Source: Mycobacterium ahvazicum (lineage in GTDB: Bacteria; Actinomycetota; Actinomycetes; Mycobacteriales; Mycobacteriaceae). Taken from it: a stretch of DNA of 64,000 nt. The position numbers and the translations under genes are program-made. How positions within the stretch are numbered: position 1 is the first letter of the stretch; each line of letters opens with the position of its first letter. Positions 28,779 through 39,149 of the stretch are shown here, in pieces. The DNA lies in the NCBI RefSeq assembly GCF_900176255.2, contig NZ_FXEG02000003.1:682001-746000 (forward strand), read 5' to 3'. Below the pieces are notes generated by a model. It was given only the letters and a program-made list of their open reading frames with translations. It was not told the DNA's origin and did not search any database.

Positions 28779-29669
28779 ATGACCGACCAGCCAGAAGACC
28801 AGGCGCGGGCGGCTTCCAGACCGGCTTCGCGGCCGGCACTGTCGCCGTCGCGTGCGGCCGACTTCAAGCAGTGCCCGTTGTTGTACCGGTTCCGGGCGAT
28901 CGACCGCCTGCCCGAGCCGCCGTCGACCGCGCAGATCCGCGGGTCGGTCGTGCACGCCGCGCTCGAGCAGCTCTACGGTCTGCCCGCGGCATCGCGCGAT
29001 CCCCAGACGGCGATCTCGCTGCTGGAGCCCGCGTGGGAGCAGGTGATCGCCGCCGAACCCGGCCGGTTCGGCGAGCTGGACGCCGTGCAGCGCGCCCAGG
29101 TACTCGAGGATGCTCGCGCGCTGCTGTCCGGCTATTACCGGCTGGAAGACCCGACCCGATTCGACCCGCAGTGCTGCGAGCAGCGGGTGGAGGTGGAACT
29201 CGCCGACGGCACGCTGCTGCGTGGCTTCATCGACCGCATCGACGTCGCGGCCACCGGCGAGCTGCGGGTGGTCGACTACAAGACCGGCAAGGCGCCGCCG
29301 GAGGCGCGGGCACTGGCCGAGTTCAAGGCGATGTTTCAGATGAAGTTCTATGCGGTGGCGCTGCTGCGCACCCGCGGGGTGCCGCCGACCCGACTGCGCC
29401 TGATCTACCTCGCTGACGGCCAGGTGCTGGACTACTCGCCCGAGCTCGACGAGCTGGAGCGCTTCGAGAAGACCTTGATGGCGATCTGGCGTGCCATCCA
29501 ATCTGCCGGTGCGACAGGCGATTTCCGCCCCAGCAAGTCGCGGTTGTGCGACTGGTGTCCGCACCAGGAATTCTGCCCGGTTTTCGGCGGCACCCCGCCG
29601 CCCTACCCCGGCTGGCCGGACGACGTTCGGGCGCAAGCCATTTCGTGTTCGAGCGAACCGGCGGCCTAG
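28779..29669 (+). CDS. RecB-like PD-(D/E)XK nuclease with Fe-S cysteines
   Basis: The product is 296 residues. Motifs of the RecB/AddB/Cas4-like nuclease fold are GSVVHAALEQLY, LRGFIDRIDVA (catalytic Asp), LRVVDYKTGKAPP (Asp-x-Lys) and MKFYA (Q-x3-Y type). Cys32 in FKQCPLLYRF with Cys257, Cys260 and Cys266 in CDWCPHQEFCP form the typical 4Fe-4S staple. It corresponds to Rv2119. It is probably a single-strand or end-processing exonuclease in DNA repair. There is no helicase domain and no Cas gene nearby, so a Cas4 role is unlikely. Confidence 0.9.
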   Translation: MTDQPEDQARAASRPASRPALSPSRAADFKQCPLLYRFRAIDRLPEPPSTAQIRGSVVHAALEQLYGLPAASRDPQTAISLLEPAWEQVIAAEPGRFGELDAVQRAQVLEDARALLSGYYRLEDPTRFDPQCCEQRVEVELADGTLLRGFIDRIDVAATGELRVVDYKTGKAPPEARALAEFKAMFQMKFYAVALLRTRGVPPTRLRLIYLADGQVLDYSPELDELERFEKTLMAIWRAIQSAGATGDFRPSKSRLCDWCPHQEFCPVFGGTPPPYPGWPDDVRAQAISCSSEPAA

Positions 29670-29675
29670 ACGCCG

Positions 29676-31046
29676 CTAGTCGAGCGGTGTCATCTCCTGC
29701 AGCATGGTGGGAATGAGCTCGCTGACGGTCGGATGAATGTGCATCGTGCGCGACAACGTGGTGTAGGGCACCTTGGCCGACATGACATCCAGAATGGCGT
29801 GGATGGCCTCGTCACCGCCGACCCCGAGGATGGCCGCACCGAGGATCTGGTCGGTTTCCGCGTCGACGACCACCTGCATAAAGCCTTGCGTCTCACCCTT
29901 TTCCACTGCTCGGCCGACTCTGGTCATCGGCCGCGTACCGATCAGCGCCTTGCGGCCCGACGCGCGGACCTCGCCGACCGTCATCCCGGCGCGGCCCAGC
30001 GGTGGATCGATGTAGAGCGCGTAGGTGGTGATGCGGTCGCTGACCCGGCGTGGATCGTCGTCGAGCAGATTGGCGGCCACGATCTCGTAGTCGTTGTACG
30101 AGGTGTGAGTGAAGGCGCCCTTGCCGTTGCAGTCGCCCATCGCCCAGATGTGATCAACGTTGGTCTTGAGCGCGTCGTCGACGACGACGTAGCCTCGCGC
30201 GTCGGTCTGCACACCGGCAGCCTCGAGTCCCAGATCGTCGGTGTTGGGCCGGCGGCCCACCGCCATCAGCAGGTGGCTTCCCACAATGGGGTCGGCACCG
30301 GCGCGTGGGGTGAGTTCGAATCCGTTGTCTGTCTTGGCGATCCGCACATCGTCGGCACCCAGGATGATCGCGATGCCTTCGGATTCCAGAATTTCCTTGA
30401 TGGTGGCCGAGACGTCCTCGTCTTCGCGGGAGGCCAACCGCGGACCCCGCTCCACCACGGTGACCGCAGCGCCGAAGCGACGGTACATCTGGGCGAACTC
30501 CAGAGCGATGTAACTACCGCCGACGATAACGAGATGCGTTGGCAGCGTGTCGAGTTCGAGGATGGACACGTTGGTGAGGTAGTCGACATCGGCCAGGCCT
30601 GGGACGTCGGGCACGACGGCGCGGCCACCGACGTTGAGGAAGATCCGGTCGGCGTGCAGCTCCCGGTCGTCGACGCGCAGGGTGTGCGGGTCGATGAAAC
30701 GGGCATGGCCGCGAACAACGGTGCAGCCGTCCATGCCCTCGAGCCAGTCCTCGACACCCTTGCGGTCGGCGAGCACGATGCCCTCTTTGCGGTCCTTGAC
30801 TTTCACCATGTCCACGCTGATCCACCCGGTCGCCACACCGTATTCGCCGCCGCGGCGGGCCAGATGGGCGGCGTGCGCGCTGGCGACCAGTGTTTTGGTC
30901 GGGATGCATCCGTTGTTGACGCAAGTGCCACCGATCAGCTTGCGCTCGACGATCGCGACGCGCTGCCCCGCGGCGGTCAGCCGACCCGCAAGCGGGGGTC
31001 CCGCTTGGCCGGCGCCGACGATGATCGCATCGAAATGCTCGCTCAC
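29676..31046 (-). CDS. MerA/RclA-like FAD-dependent disulfide reductase
   Basis: The 456-residue class I flavoprotein disulfide reductase has GAGQAGPPLAG for FAD, redox pair Cys42-x4-Cys47 in GGTCVNNGCIPTKT, an NAD(P) motif VIVGGSYIALEF, an AMGDCNGKGAF FAD motif and C-terminal His438/Glu443 (HPTVSE) as acid-base pair. It lacks both an N-terminal MerA metal domain and the C-terminal vicinal cysteines needed for mercuric reduction. A thiol/quinone reductase or RclA-type (reactive chlorine, copper) role is more likely. GTG at 31046 overlaps the DUF4126 stop by 4 bases. It is absent from this position in M. tuberculosis. Confidence 0.82.
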   Translation of the reverse strand: MSEHFDAIIVGAGQAGPPLAGRLTAAGQRVAIVERKLIGGTCVNNGCIPTKTLVASAHAAHLARRGGEYGVATGWISVDMVKVKDRKEGIVLADRKGVEDWLEGMDGCTVVRGHARFIDPHTLRVDDRELHADRIFLNVGGRAVVPDVPGLADVDYLTNVSILELDTLPTHLVIVGGSYIALEFAQMYRRFGAAVTVVERGPRLASREDEDVSATIKEILESEGIAIILGADDVRIAKTDNGFELTPRAGADPIVGSHLLMAVGRRPNTDDLGLEAAGVQTDARGYVVVDDALKTNVDHIWAMGDCNGKGAFTHTSYNDYEIVAANLLDDDPRRVSDRITTYALYIDPPLGRAGMTVGEVRASGRKALIGTRPMTRVGRAVEKGETQGFMQVVVDAETDQILGAAILGVGGDEAIHAILDVMSAKVPYTTLSRTMHIHPTVSELIPTMLQEMTPLD

Positions 31047-31555
31047 TTAACGGCCGAGATCAGGTATTCGGCCAGTACGTGACCCGTCAGTGCCGCGACG
31101 GCGAACCCGCCCAGGATCGCGACCGCATCCTCGAGCAGCGCGATCGGCAGGTCCCGCCCACCGCTGACCGCCACCAGCCGCTTGCGCGCCTGATAGCCAC
31201 CGAGGGTGCCCAGCACCGCGCCGATGATGCCGGCCCCGAGGGCGGTGAACGTCCAGTGCGGCCACGCGCCCAGCGCCGCGCCCGCGAGCCCGCCCATCAG
31301 CAGCCGGGCCGCGAAGACTGGTGGCGCCGTCCGCGGCGGCGTCTTGGGCAGCTTGTCGTTCACCAATTCGCCGACGGCCAGAACGCTGAAGATGACGACG
31401 GTGATGATGTTGCCCAGCCACGATGCCCAGGTGCCGTGCAAGTCGATCCAGCCGAGGTACGCGGCCCACGCGACCACCGCGGGCGCCGTCAGGGAGCGCA
31501 ACCCCGCGACAACGCCAATCAGCAAAGCCAGCAACAGAACAAGGACATGCGTCAC
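31043..31555 (-). CDS. DUF4126 membrane protein, Rv2120c type
   Basis: This 170-residue inner-membrane protein has about five spans and the Gly/Ala-rich helices typical of DUF4126 (LLIGVVAGLRSLTAPAVVAW, GTLGGYQARKRL). Its function is unknown. GTG at 31555 is chosen because AGGAGGG lies 6 bases upstream; a longer frame to 31588 lacks such a site. It is the upstream partner of the disulfide reductase gene (GTGA overlap), so the inserted reductase uses its transcript. Confidence 0.85.
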   Translation of the reverse strand: MTHVLVLLLALLIGVVAGLRSLTAPAVVAWAAYLGWIDLHGTWASWLGNIITVVIFSVLAVGELVNDKLPKTPPRTAPPVFAARLLMGGLAGAALGAWPHWTFTALGAGIIGAVLGTLGGYQARKRLVAVSGGRDLPIALLEDAVAILGGFAVAALTGHVLAEYLISAVK

Positions 31556-31665
31556 GGCGACCCTCCTGGGGGATGAACAGCGCGGCAACCAAAAGAGCGG
31601 GCGGCGGCCGTTCGGGCCCCTACCCCTAGCCGGACGCTAACACAGCCGGGGCCGAGCTGGTGAGA

Positions 31666-32807
<1,142 letters not shown>

Positions 32808-32901
32808 GAGGCAGCGAGCAAAGTCACCTCGGTTTCTCCTGGTGACGTTGCCTACCGGAATCCCGAAGTTGCACAGGTTGTTTCGCAGTGCGGGCAACCC
32901 G

Positions 32902-33501
32902 CTAGTCGAACCCGGCGAGCGTCATGCGCAGCGCCTTTTCGAGCTGAACGTGAAACTCCGGTCCGTCGACGGGTTCGGTGAGCCAGCGATCGATGACGAA
33001 TTTGGCCGTGGCCAAACTGGTGTGCACCAACAGTGCGGGCCGGATGTCTGACGCTGCGTCGACGCCCATGCGGGAAGCCACCTGCGCGATGAATTCGCGA
33101 TGTTCGGTTTCGGTGACCAGCACCGATTGGCTCAACAGGTGCGGGGCGGTGGCGACGGCCTGGCGCCAGGTGTCCAGCGTCTGGACTTCGATCACCTCTT
33201 GCGCACGCGCGACGAACAGCCGGATCAACGCCTCGACCGGTGACTCGTCCGATGGTCTGGCGCTGTAGGACTCGACGATCTCCGCGCTGGCCTCCCGGAC
33301 GGGACCGACCAGCAGGCTCTCCTTGGTGGGCGCGTACCGGAAATAGGTGCTGATCGATACGCCGGCCGCCGCGGCGATGTCCTCGGTGGTCACCGCGTCG
33401 AAACCACGTTCTGCGAAAAGCCGCTGGGCGGTCTGCTGGATCTGCGAAACTAGCTCAGCACGGCGACGGTCTCGCAACGAGCCGGTGTTTGCTGAGGGCA
33501 T
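32902..33501 (-). CDS. TetR-family regulator divergent from mce operon
   Basis: The product is 199 residues, with an N-terminal helix-turn-helix ([27 protein letters not shown], about 37-63) and a C-terminal ligand domain of the TetR_C type. The start at 33501 has AAGGTG 6 bases upstream; a frame reaching 33594 is less likely. It is divergent from yrbEA with a 270-base spacer, the usual layout for a repressor of the adjacent mce operon. Unlike Mce3R of M. tuberculosis (about 406 residues, two TetR domains) it has one domain, so it is not that protein. Confidence 0.85.
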   Translation of the reverse strand: MPSANTGSLRDRRRAELVSQIQQTAQRLFAERGFDAVTTEDIAAAAGVSISTYFRYAPTKESLLVGPVREASAEIVESYSARPSDESPVEALIRLFVARAQEVIEVQTLDTWRQAVATAPHLLSQSVLVTETEHREFIAQVASRMGVDAASDIRPALLVHTSLATAKFVIDRWLTEPVDGPEFHVQLEKALRMTLAGFD

Positions 33502-33595
33502 GCGTTCACCTTCGCCAGTCCGACGTTTCAGCCCATGGAGTCGCTCAGCGGCGATCCAGATGAGTGACTCTACACTATTGAAAGTCCCTATCAAG

Positions 33596-33675
33596 TAGGC
33601 TAATGTGACTCAGCACACGCCTATGAGCTGCGAAGTTACGGAACCTGATAAGGCTATTTTTGTAAAGTTAGGCTT
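33596..33675. promoter_or_regulatory. TAGGC-motif cluster in tetR-yrbEA spacer
   Basis: The spacer 33502-33771 is AT-rich. It holds TAGGCTA (33596-33602), GCCTA (33619-33623), AAGGCTA (33650-33656) and TTAGGCTT (33668-33675), plus CCTA-N5-TAGG (33587-33599). These repeats could be the operator of the TetR protein and promoter elements for both directions. Confidence 0.35.
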
Positions 33676-33771
33676 CACGAGCTCCGAACCCTCCGCTCGG
33701 CGGTCAGGACGTAACTGGTTCGCGATGACGGGTGCCGTGAGTTTGCTAGACATACGACAAATAGTCGCGCG

Positions 33772-34611
33772 ATGACGACCCGGGAAGACGGCGTCATCGC
33801 CATCCAGAACTGGTCTGTCGGCTACGTCAAACGTCACCCGATTGCCTCGCTGACGACGGTGGGCGAACAGTTCGTCCTTGGTGTGCGCACCATTCAGTAC
33901 TTCTTTTTCGACCTGTTGACGGGCCGATTTCAGTGGCAGGAGTTTGTTCGACAGGGTGCGTTCATGGCGGGCACCGCGGTATTGCCGACGATTCTGGTGT
34001 CACTGCCGATCAGCGTCACCCTGTCCATTCAATTCGCCCTGCTCGCCGGCCAGGTGGGCGCCACCTCGCTGGCCGGCGCGGCCAGCGGTCTGGCCGTCAT
34101 CCGGCAGGGCGCGTCGTTGGTCGCCGCCGTGTTGATGGCCTCGGCCGTCGGCTCGGCGATCACCGCCGATCTGGGGTCACGAACCATGCGGGAGGAAACC
34201 GACGCGATGGAGGTGATGGGCGTATCGGTGATCCGCCGCCTGGTGGTGCCCCGCTTTGCCGCGGCCATCATGATCGGCGTCGCGCTCACCGGTGTGGTGT
34301 GCTTCGTCGGATTTTTCGCGAGCTACATGTTCAACGTGTATTTCCAGAACGGCGCGCCCGGCAGCTTCGTGTCGACCTTCGCGTCGTTCGCGACCACCGA
34401 CGACATGGTTTTGGCGTTGGTGAAAGCGGTCATTTTCGGTGCGATCGTCGCCGTTGTGTCGGCGCAGAAGGGCCTGTCCACCGTCGGTGGCCCAACGGGC
34501 GTCGCGAACTCGGTCAATGCCGCTGTCGTCGAAGCGATCCTGCTGCTGATGATCGTCAACGTCGCGATCAGCCAGCTCTACATCATGTTGGTGCCCAGGA
34601 CGGGGCTCTGA
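33772..34611 (+). CDS. yrbEA: MlaE/YrbE permease A of mce operon
   Basis: This 279-residue permease has five to six membrane spans and the MlaE fold, with conserved loop REETDAMEVMGVSVIRRLVVPR near residue 142. Paired with YrbEB it forms the membrane channel of an Mce lipid or sterol importer driven by a MceG-type ATPase encoded elsewhere. The ATG at 33772 has no strong ribosome binding site. It is followed by yrbEB after one base. Symbol by family; the mce class could not be assigned. Confidence 0.92.
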   Translation: MTTREDGVIAIQNWSVGYVKRHPIASLTTVGEQFVLGVRTIQYFFFDLLTGRFQWQEFVRQGAFMAGTAVLPTILVSLPISVTLSIQFALLAGQVGATSLAGAASGLAVIRQGASLVAAVLMASAVGSAITADLGSRTMREETDAMEVMGVSVIRRLVVPRFAAAIMIGVALTGVVCFVGFFASYMFNVYFQNGAPGSFVSTFASFATTDDMVLALVKAVIFGAIVAVVSAQKGLSTVGGPTGVANSVNAAVVEAILLLMIVNVAISQLYIMLVPRTGL

Positions 34612-34612
34612 C

Positions 34613-35476
34613 ATGGCGGCCGCCCCCTACCTGCCGTTGGCCCCCATCACCGTCCCGATGCTGCGGCTGTATCGCCGGGGCACGGTGCCGATTATCCGGC
34701 TGGGCCATTTGCTGGTCTTTTTCATCCGGGCGCTGGTCGCGGTGCCGCTCGCGTTGCGCCAGTACCGCGGCGAGTTCCTGCGGCTGCTGTCGAACATCAC
34801 CTGGGGCAACGGCTCAATCGTGGTGGGTGGCGGAACCGCCGGTGTGGCCGTCGTTCTCGGCATGACCGTGGGCGCGCTGGTCGGCATCGAGGGTTACAAC
34901 TTCCTGGACCTGCTGGGCCTCGGGCCGGCCACCGGCTTCGTCTCGTCGTTGGTCAACACCCGCGAGCTGGCACCGCTGATGGCGTCGCTGGCGTTCGCCA
35001 TGCAGGGTGGTTGCCGCTTCACCGCCCAGTTGGGGTCGATGCGGATCGCCGAGGAGATCGATGCGCTGGAATCCATTGCGATCCGCCCGATTCCGTATCT
35101 GGTGACGACGCGACTGATCGCCTCGGTCGCGGCCATCGTCCCGCTGTATGTGGCGTGCCTGGCGATCGGCTATCTGACCACCCAGCTGGTGGTGGGGATC
35201 AGCAGCGGTGGCTCGACGGGCTCCTACCTGCATTACTTCACGCTGATGCTGGCCGGCCAGGACATCGTCTACTCCTTGATCAAGGCCGTGATCTTCGTCT
35301 GGATCGCGTCCACCATTCAGTGCTACTACGGCTATTACGCGACCGGCGGGCCGGAGGGCGTCGGGGTGGCCGCCGGGCACGGAATGCGGGCCAGCATCAC
35401 CGTCGTGATCATGGTGAACATGCTGCTCACCATGGCGTTGTGGGGGGTAGACGCCGGCGCAAGGTTCGGTGGTTAG
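34613..35476 (+). CDS. yrbEB: MlaE/YrbE permease B of mce operon
   Basis: This 287-residue second MlaE-type permease has the conserved loop RIAEEIDALESIAIRPIPYLVTTR near residue 143 and about five spans. It heterodimerises with YrbEA in the Mce transporter. The ATG lies one base after the yrbEA stop. Its end overlaps the first possible start of mceA by 8 bases. Confidence 0.92.
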   Translation: MAAAPYLPLAPITVPMLRLYRRGTVPIIRLGHLLVFFIRALVAVPLALRQYRGEFLRLLSNITWGNGSIVVGGGTAGVAVVLGMTVGALVGIEGYNFLDLLGLGPATGFVSSLVNTRELAPLMASLAFAMQGGCRFTAQLGSMRIAEEIDALESIAIRPIPYLVTTRLIASVAAIVPLYVACLAIGYLTTQLVVGISSGGSTGSYLHYFTLMLAGQDIVYSLIKAVIFVWIASTIQCYYGYYATGGPEGVGVAAGHGMRASITVVIMVNMLLTMALWGVDAGARFGG

Positions 35477-37049
35477 CCAGATGGGTAAGCCGAATTCCTT
35501 TGAGCTGGACGGCCGCGGGCCCTCGGACCGGCAGTTGCTTCTCACCGGCACCGTGGTGGTAGTGGTCGCGGCGCTGCTCACCGTCGCGATGCTGCTCAAG
35601 TCCACCGGCCGGCTCAACGACTATGTCCGGGTGGTCGCCGATCTGGTCAACGTCGGCGACGGGCTGCCGCAGAAGTCCGACGTCAAGTATCACGGCGTGC
35701 TCGTCGGGACGGTCGATGATGTGATCCCGGCGTCCAACGGAAAACCCAACTACGTCCACATCGATCTCAAAACCGAGTACGCCAAGTCGATTCCGGCCGG
35801 GGTCACCGCTCGCGTGGTGCCCAGCAACGTTTTCGCGGTGTCGTCGGTGCAGCTGGTGGGCTCGGCGAGACAGCAGGGCCCGGGCGGGGCGATCCGCCCC
35901 GGCGCGCACATCCCCGAAGACACCCGGCTTCCGACCGTGCTGTTCCAGACCACCGTCAGCAAGTTGCGCGACCTGCTCGCCGCCGCCGGCCGTGGCCGCG
36001 ACGACAGATCCATCGGGATCCTGGCCGCGCTGGGAGCGGCCACCGACCACCGCCGCGTTCCGTTGCTGAACGCCGGGGCGCAGCTGAATCGCCTTCTCGA
36101 CCAACTGAATTCGATCGTCAGCACCGACACCGGGCCGTCGACCGTGTCCGCGCTGGTTGACGCGGCTCGTGGGCTGCAGGCCACCGCACCCGATCTGCTC
36201 GACGCCTTGCACCAGGCCGTCGAACCGATGCAAACCTTCGCCGAGACGCGGGGGCAGTTGACCGCGCTGCTCTCCGGCGCCGAAGACACCGTCGCCACCG
36301 TGCATCAGTCCTTCGACCATCACATCGACCAGCTCATCCACATCACCAGCGATTTCACCCCGGTGCTGGGTGTGTTGGCGATGAAGTCGAACAACTTCGT
36401 GCCCGCGGTCACCAAGTTGGACAACCTCGCCAACAGGTTCATGGAGGAAGTCTGGGTGCCGGGCCAAGACGTCGGCAATATGCGCGCGATGCTGACCTTT
36501 ACTCCTAGCTCCACCTACACCCGCGCGGACTGTCCACATTACGGAGACCTGAAGGGGCCCAGCTGCTTTACCGCACCGCTGATCCCGGTGCGCCCCGACC
36601 TGCCGGAAGTGCTGCTGCCGCAGAACTATCAGCCGCCCAAGGATCTGGCGCCGCCGCCGGGAACCGTCATCGGGCCCAACGGAAACCTCGTCGCCGTCGG
36701 ACCACCGTTGATCAACCCGAATCCCGACCTGACCGACCCCAATCCCCCACTGGCCCCTGGGATTACACCGTCGCCGCCGGTACCCGGCAGCGCCAACCCC
36801 GATAACCCGGCACCCGGTGCTCCGGCAACTCCGTCGCCGAACGCACCGTGGGTTCCGCCGGTGGCGCCGAAAGCACCGTGGATACCGCAATCGTCCTTCG
36901 GAGGCAACGTCGGACCCGTCGGCAGCCAATACGAGCGGAATATGCTCAGCGTGATCACCGGCCAGACCGCCACGCCGGCCACCGAGCTACTGCTGGGACC
37001 CGTGGCCCGCGGATCCACGGTCTCTTTGAAGTCCGGAGCAGCGAGATGA
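35469..37049 (+). CDS. mceA: Mce protein A
   Basis: The 526-residue product has an N-terminal membrane anchor (about 25-45), an MCE/MlaD domain (about 50-130), a long helical region (about 140-370) that builds the periplasmic tube, and a Pro-rich tail (about 400-500). It is one of six subunits of the substrate tunnel that carries lipids to the YrbE permease. GTG 35469 overlaps yrbEB; ATG 35481 (MGKPNSFELDG) is an alternative start. The sequence does not resemble the Mce1A-Mce4A N-termini that I remember, which suggests another Mce class. Confidence 0.9.
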   Translation: MVSQMGKPNSFELDGRGPSDRQLLLTGTVVVVVAALLTVAMLLKSTGRLNDYVRVVADLVNVGDGLPQKSDVKYHGVLVGTVDDVIPASNGKPNYVHIDLKTEYAKSIPAGVTARVVPSNVFAVSSVQLVGSARQQGPGGAIRPGAHIPEDTRLPTVLFQTTVSKLRDLLAAAGRGRDDRSIGILAALGAATDHRRVPLLNAGAQLNRLLDQLNSIVSTDTGPSTVSALVDAARGLQATAPDLLDALHQAVEPMQTFAETRGQLTALLSGAEDTVATVHQSFDHHIDQLIHITSDFTPVLGVLAMKSNNFVPAVTKLDNLANRFMEEVWVPGQDVGNMRAMLTFTPSSTYTRADCPHYGDLKGPSCFTAPLIPVRPDLPEVLLPQNYQPPKDLAPPPGTVIGPNGNLVAVGPPLINPNPDLTDPNPPLAPGITPSPPVPGSANPDNPAPGAPATPSPNAPWVPPVAPKAPWIPQSSFGGNVGPVGSQYERNMLSVITGQTATPATELLLGPVARGSTVSLKSGAAR

Positions 37050-38101
37050 GATTTCGTGCGCCGCTGATCGGTCTGACGCTGTTCATGGTCGTCGCGCTGA
37101 CGCTGACCTGGCTGGTGTACGTGAGCCTGCGACGTGACGTCGCCGGCGACACGACCAAGTATTCGGCACTGTTCACCGATGTCTACGGGCTGCGCGAAGG
37201 CGACGATGTCCGGATGGCCGGAGTGCGGGTGGGCCGGGTGGAAAGCGTCGAACTCGACGGAAAACTCGCGAGAGTCGCTTTCGTGGTGCAAACCGCTCAG
37301 CACCTGTACGGCAACACCGTCGCGTCGGTGACGTACCAAAACATCGTCGGACAACGTTACCTCGGGCTGTCGTTGGGGCCCCAGGGCAGTCGAGGCCTGC
37401 TGCCGCCGGGCAGTGTGCTGCCGCTGGAACGCACCGAACCATCCTTTGACGTCACCGCGCTGCTCAACGGTTACGAGCCGCTGTTCAGTCTGCTGAACCC
37501 GCAGGACGCCGACAACCTCACCAAGGGAATCATCGCGTCGCTGCAGGGCGACACCTCGTCACTGACCACGCTGATCAGCCAGACGTCAACGCTCACACAG
37601 ACATTCGCCGGACGAGACCAGGCCCTCGGCGACGTGATCACCAACCTCAACAAGGTGGTCGGCAACCTGGCGCGGCAGAACGACAATTTCGACGGCGTCA
37701 TCACCCAAACCCGCGACGTGGTCGACCAACTCGACCGCCGGCGTCCCGAGCTGGTGGCCTCGCTGGGTTCCCTGTCCCGGGTGATGGGCCGGCTCTCGAC
37801 GTCGGCCAACGACGTCTACCCCGCGCTGCGTGAATTCATCGACCGCAAACCCGGGGTGGCCAGGCACCTGATGGATGTCGAGCCTCAGGTGGCCTTTTTC
37901 GGCGACAACATCCCGCTGCTCCTCAAAGGGCTTGTCCGAGTGGGTAACCAGGGCGCCTACGGCAACGCCTATGTGTGCGACGTCAACTTCATGGGCTTCT
38001 TTCCCGGCCTGAACGACGTCGTGCCGATCATCGTCGCCGCCGCCACCCCGGGAAACAAGACGTGGCACACACCCAGATGCAGGAGCACCGCCGGTGGCTG
38101 A
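37046..38101 (+). CDS. mceB: Mce protein B
   Basis: This 351-residue subunit has an N-terminal membrane segment (about 6-26), an MCE domain (about 35-115, with REGDDVRMAGVRVGRVESVEL) and a helical C-terminal part with conserved YVCDVNF near residue 310. It is a structural subunit of the Mce heterohexamer. ATG overlaps the mceA stop by 4 bases. Its C-terminus overlaps mceC by 8 bases. Confidence 0.92.
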   Translation: MRFRAPLIGLTLFMVVALTLTWLVYVSLRRDVAGDTTKYSALFTDVYGLREGDDVRMAGVRVGRVESVELDGKLARVAFVVQTAQHLYGNTVASVTYQNIVGQRYLGLSLGPQGSRGLLPPGSVLPLERTEPSFDVTALLNGYEPLFSLLNPQDADNLTKGIIASLQGDTSSLTTLISQTSTLTQTFAGRDQALGDVITNLNKVVGNLARQNDNFDGVITQTRDVVDQLDRRRPELVASLGSLSRVMGRLSTSANDVYPALREFIDRKPGVARHLMDVEPQVAFFGDNIPLLLKGLVRVGNQGAYGNAYVCDVNFMGFFPGLNDVVPIIVAAATPGNKTWHTPRCRSTAGG

Positions 38102-39149
38102 TACGTCTGTCCGGCTTCGGCTTTCGAGGATCAGGAAGCGTCCGCTGGAAAGCTACAACACCACCTGGATGGGGTTTATCGCCGTCACGGTGGTGGCGGT
38201 CGTGATCGGGGGCATGCTGGCGGTCCACGCGCTCGGTGCCGGTTACCGGCACTACACCGCCGAGTTTCTGCAGGCCGCCTCGCTGCGGCCCGGCAACCCG
38301 ATCGTGGTCGCGGGCATCCCGGTCGGCGAAGTGACCAGCATGGAACTCGACGGCGATCACGTCGAGGCGGGGCTGAAGATTCGCGACAACATCGTGCTGG
38401 GCAAGGATTCTCGAGCCACGATCAAGGTCACCACGATTCTGGGATCGCGTTATCTCTCGGTGCAGCCCAACGGCTCGGCCGCACTGCCCCGCGGAACCTT
38501 TGACCTGGCGCACACCGAGGTTCCCTACGACTTGCAATCCGCATTGCAGGATGCCACCACGACATTCGAGCAGGTCGACCCCGACCGGTTCGCGCAATCG
38601 CTCGCGGTGCTGGGCAAGCAACTCGAGGGCTTGCCCGCGGTGGTGCCACAGGCGATGACGAACATTCACTCGCTGTCGTCCATCATCGCTGTGCGACGCG
38701 ACCAACTCGGTCAGCTGCTGGGGAGCACCGAACGGGTGACCAACACATTGCGGCGCCAGCAGGCCGGCCTCGGCAACCTGATCAACCAGGGACAGGACCT
38801 GCTGGGCCAATTCGTCGCGCGGCGAGCCGTTTTCCACGCGATGATGCAATCGCTGACCAACCTCGTCGACACCATGAGCCAGATCATGGTCAACGACCGG
38901 TCCGGTCTTGACTCGCTGATCGCGGACATGCGCGACTTCACCGCGATGATGGCGCAACACGACGACCTGATGAGCAACCTGCTGCAAATCAGCCCAATCT
39001 TCTTCCGGGAGGCGGCCAACCTCACCGGCGAGGGCAACGCGCTGAATTTCAACGCCAACAACGTCCCGCTCGTCGACTCGTGGATGTGCGCCATCAGCGG
39101 CCGCGCTAAACAGTTCGGGATGATCCAATACTTCAAGGACTGCAAGTGA
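38094..39149 (+). CDS. mceC: Mce protein C
   Basis: This 351-residue subunit has a membrane segment (about 26-46), an MCE domain (about 50-130, SLRPGNPIVVAGIPVGEVTSMELDG-type core) and a long helical tail ending with a Cys-containing CAISGRAKQFGMIQYFKDCK segment. It starts GTG inside the mceB end. As part of the Mce tunnel it should be exported and membrane-anchored. Confidence 0.92.
   Translation: MADTSVRLRLSRIRKRPLESYNTTWMGFIAVTVVAVVIGGMLAVHALGAGYRHYTAEFLQAASLRPGNPIVVAGIPVGEVTSMELDGDHVEAGLKIRDNIVLGKDSRATIKVTTILGSRYLSVQPNGSAALPRGTFDLAHTEVPYDLQSALQDATTTFEQVDPDRFAQSLAVLGKQLEGLPAVVPQAMTNIHSLSSIIAVRRDQLGQLLGSTERVTNTLRRQQAGLGNLINQGQDLLGQFVARRAVFHAMMQSLTNLVDTMSQIMVNDRSGLDSLIADMRDFTAMMAQHDDLMSNLLQISPIFFREAANLTGEGNALNFNANNVPLVDSWMCAISGRAKQFGMIQYFKDCK

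Noticed and set aside
28779..29669. Cas4 nuclease
   Set aside because: It has the Cas4/RecB Fe-S nuclease fold, but there is no CRISPR array or other cas gene, and the position matches the conserved Rv2119 gene.
29676..31046. Mercuric reductase identity
   Set aside because: The C-terminal Cys pair and N-terminal metal domain of MerA are absent; only the generic disulfide-reductase core is shared.
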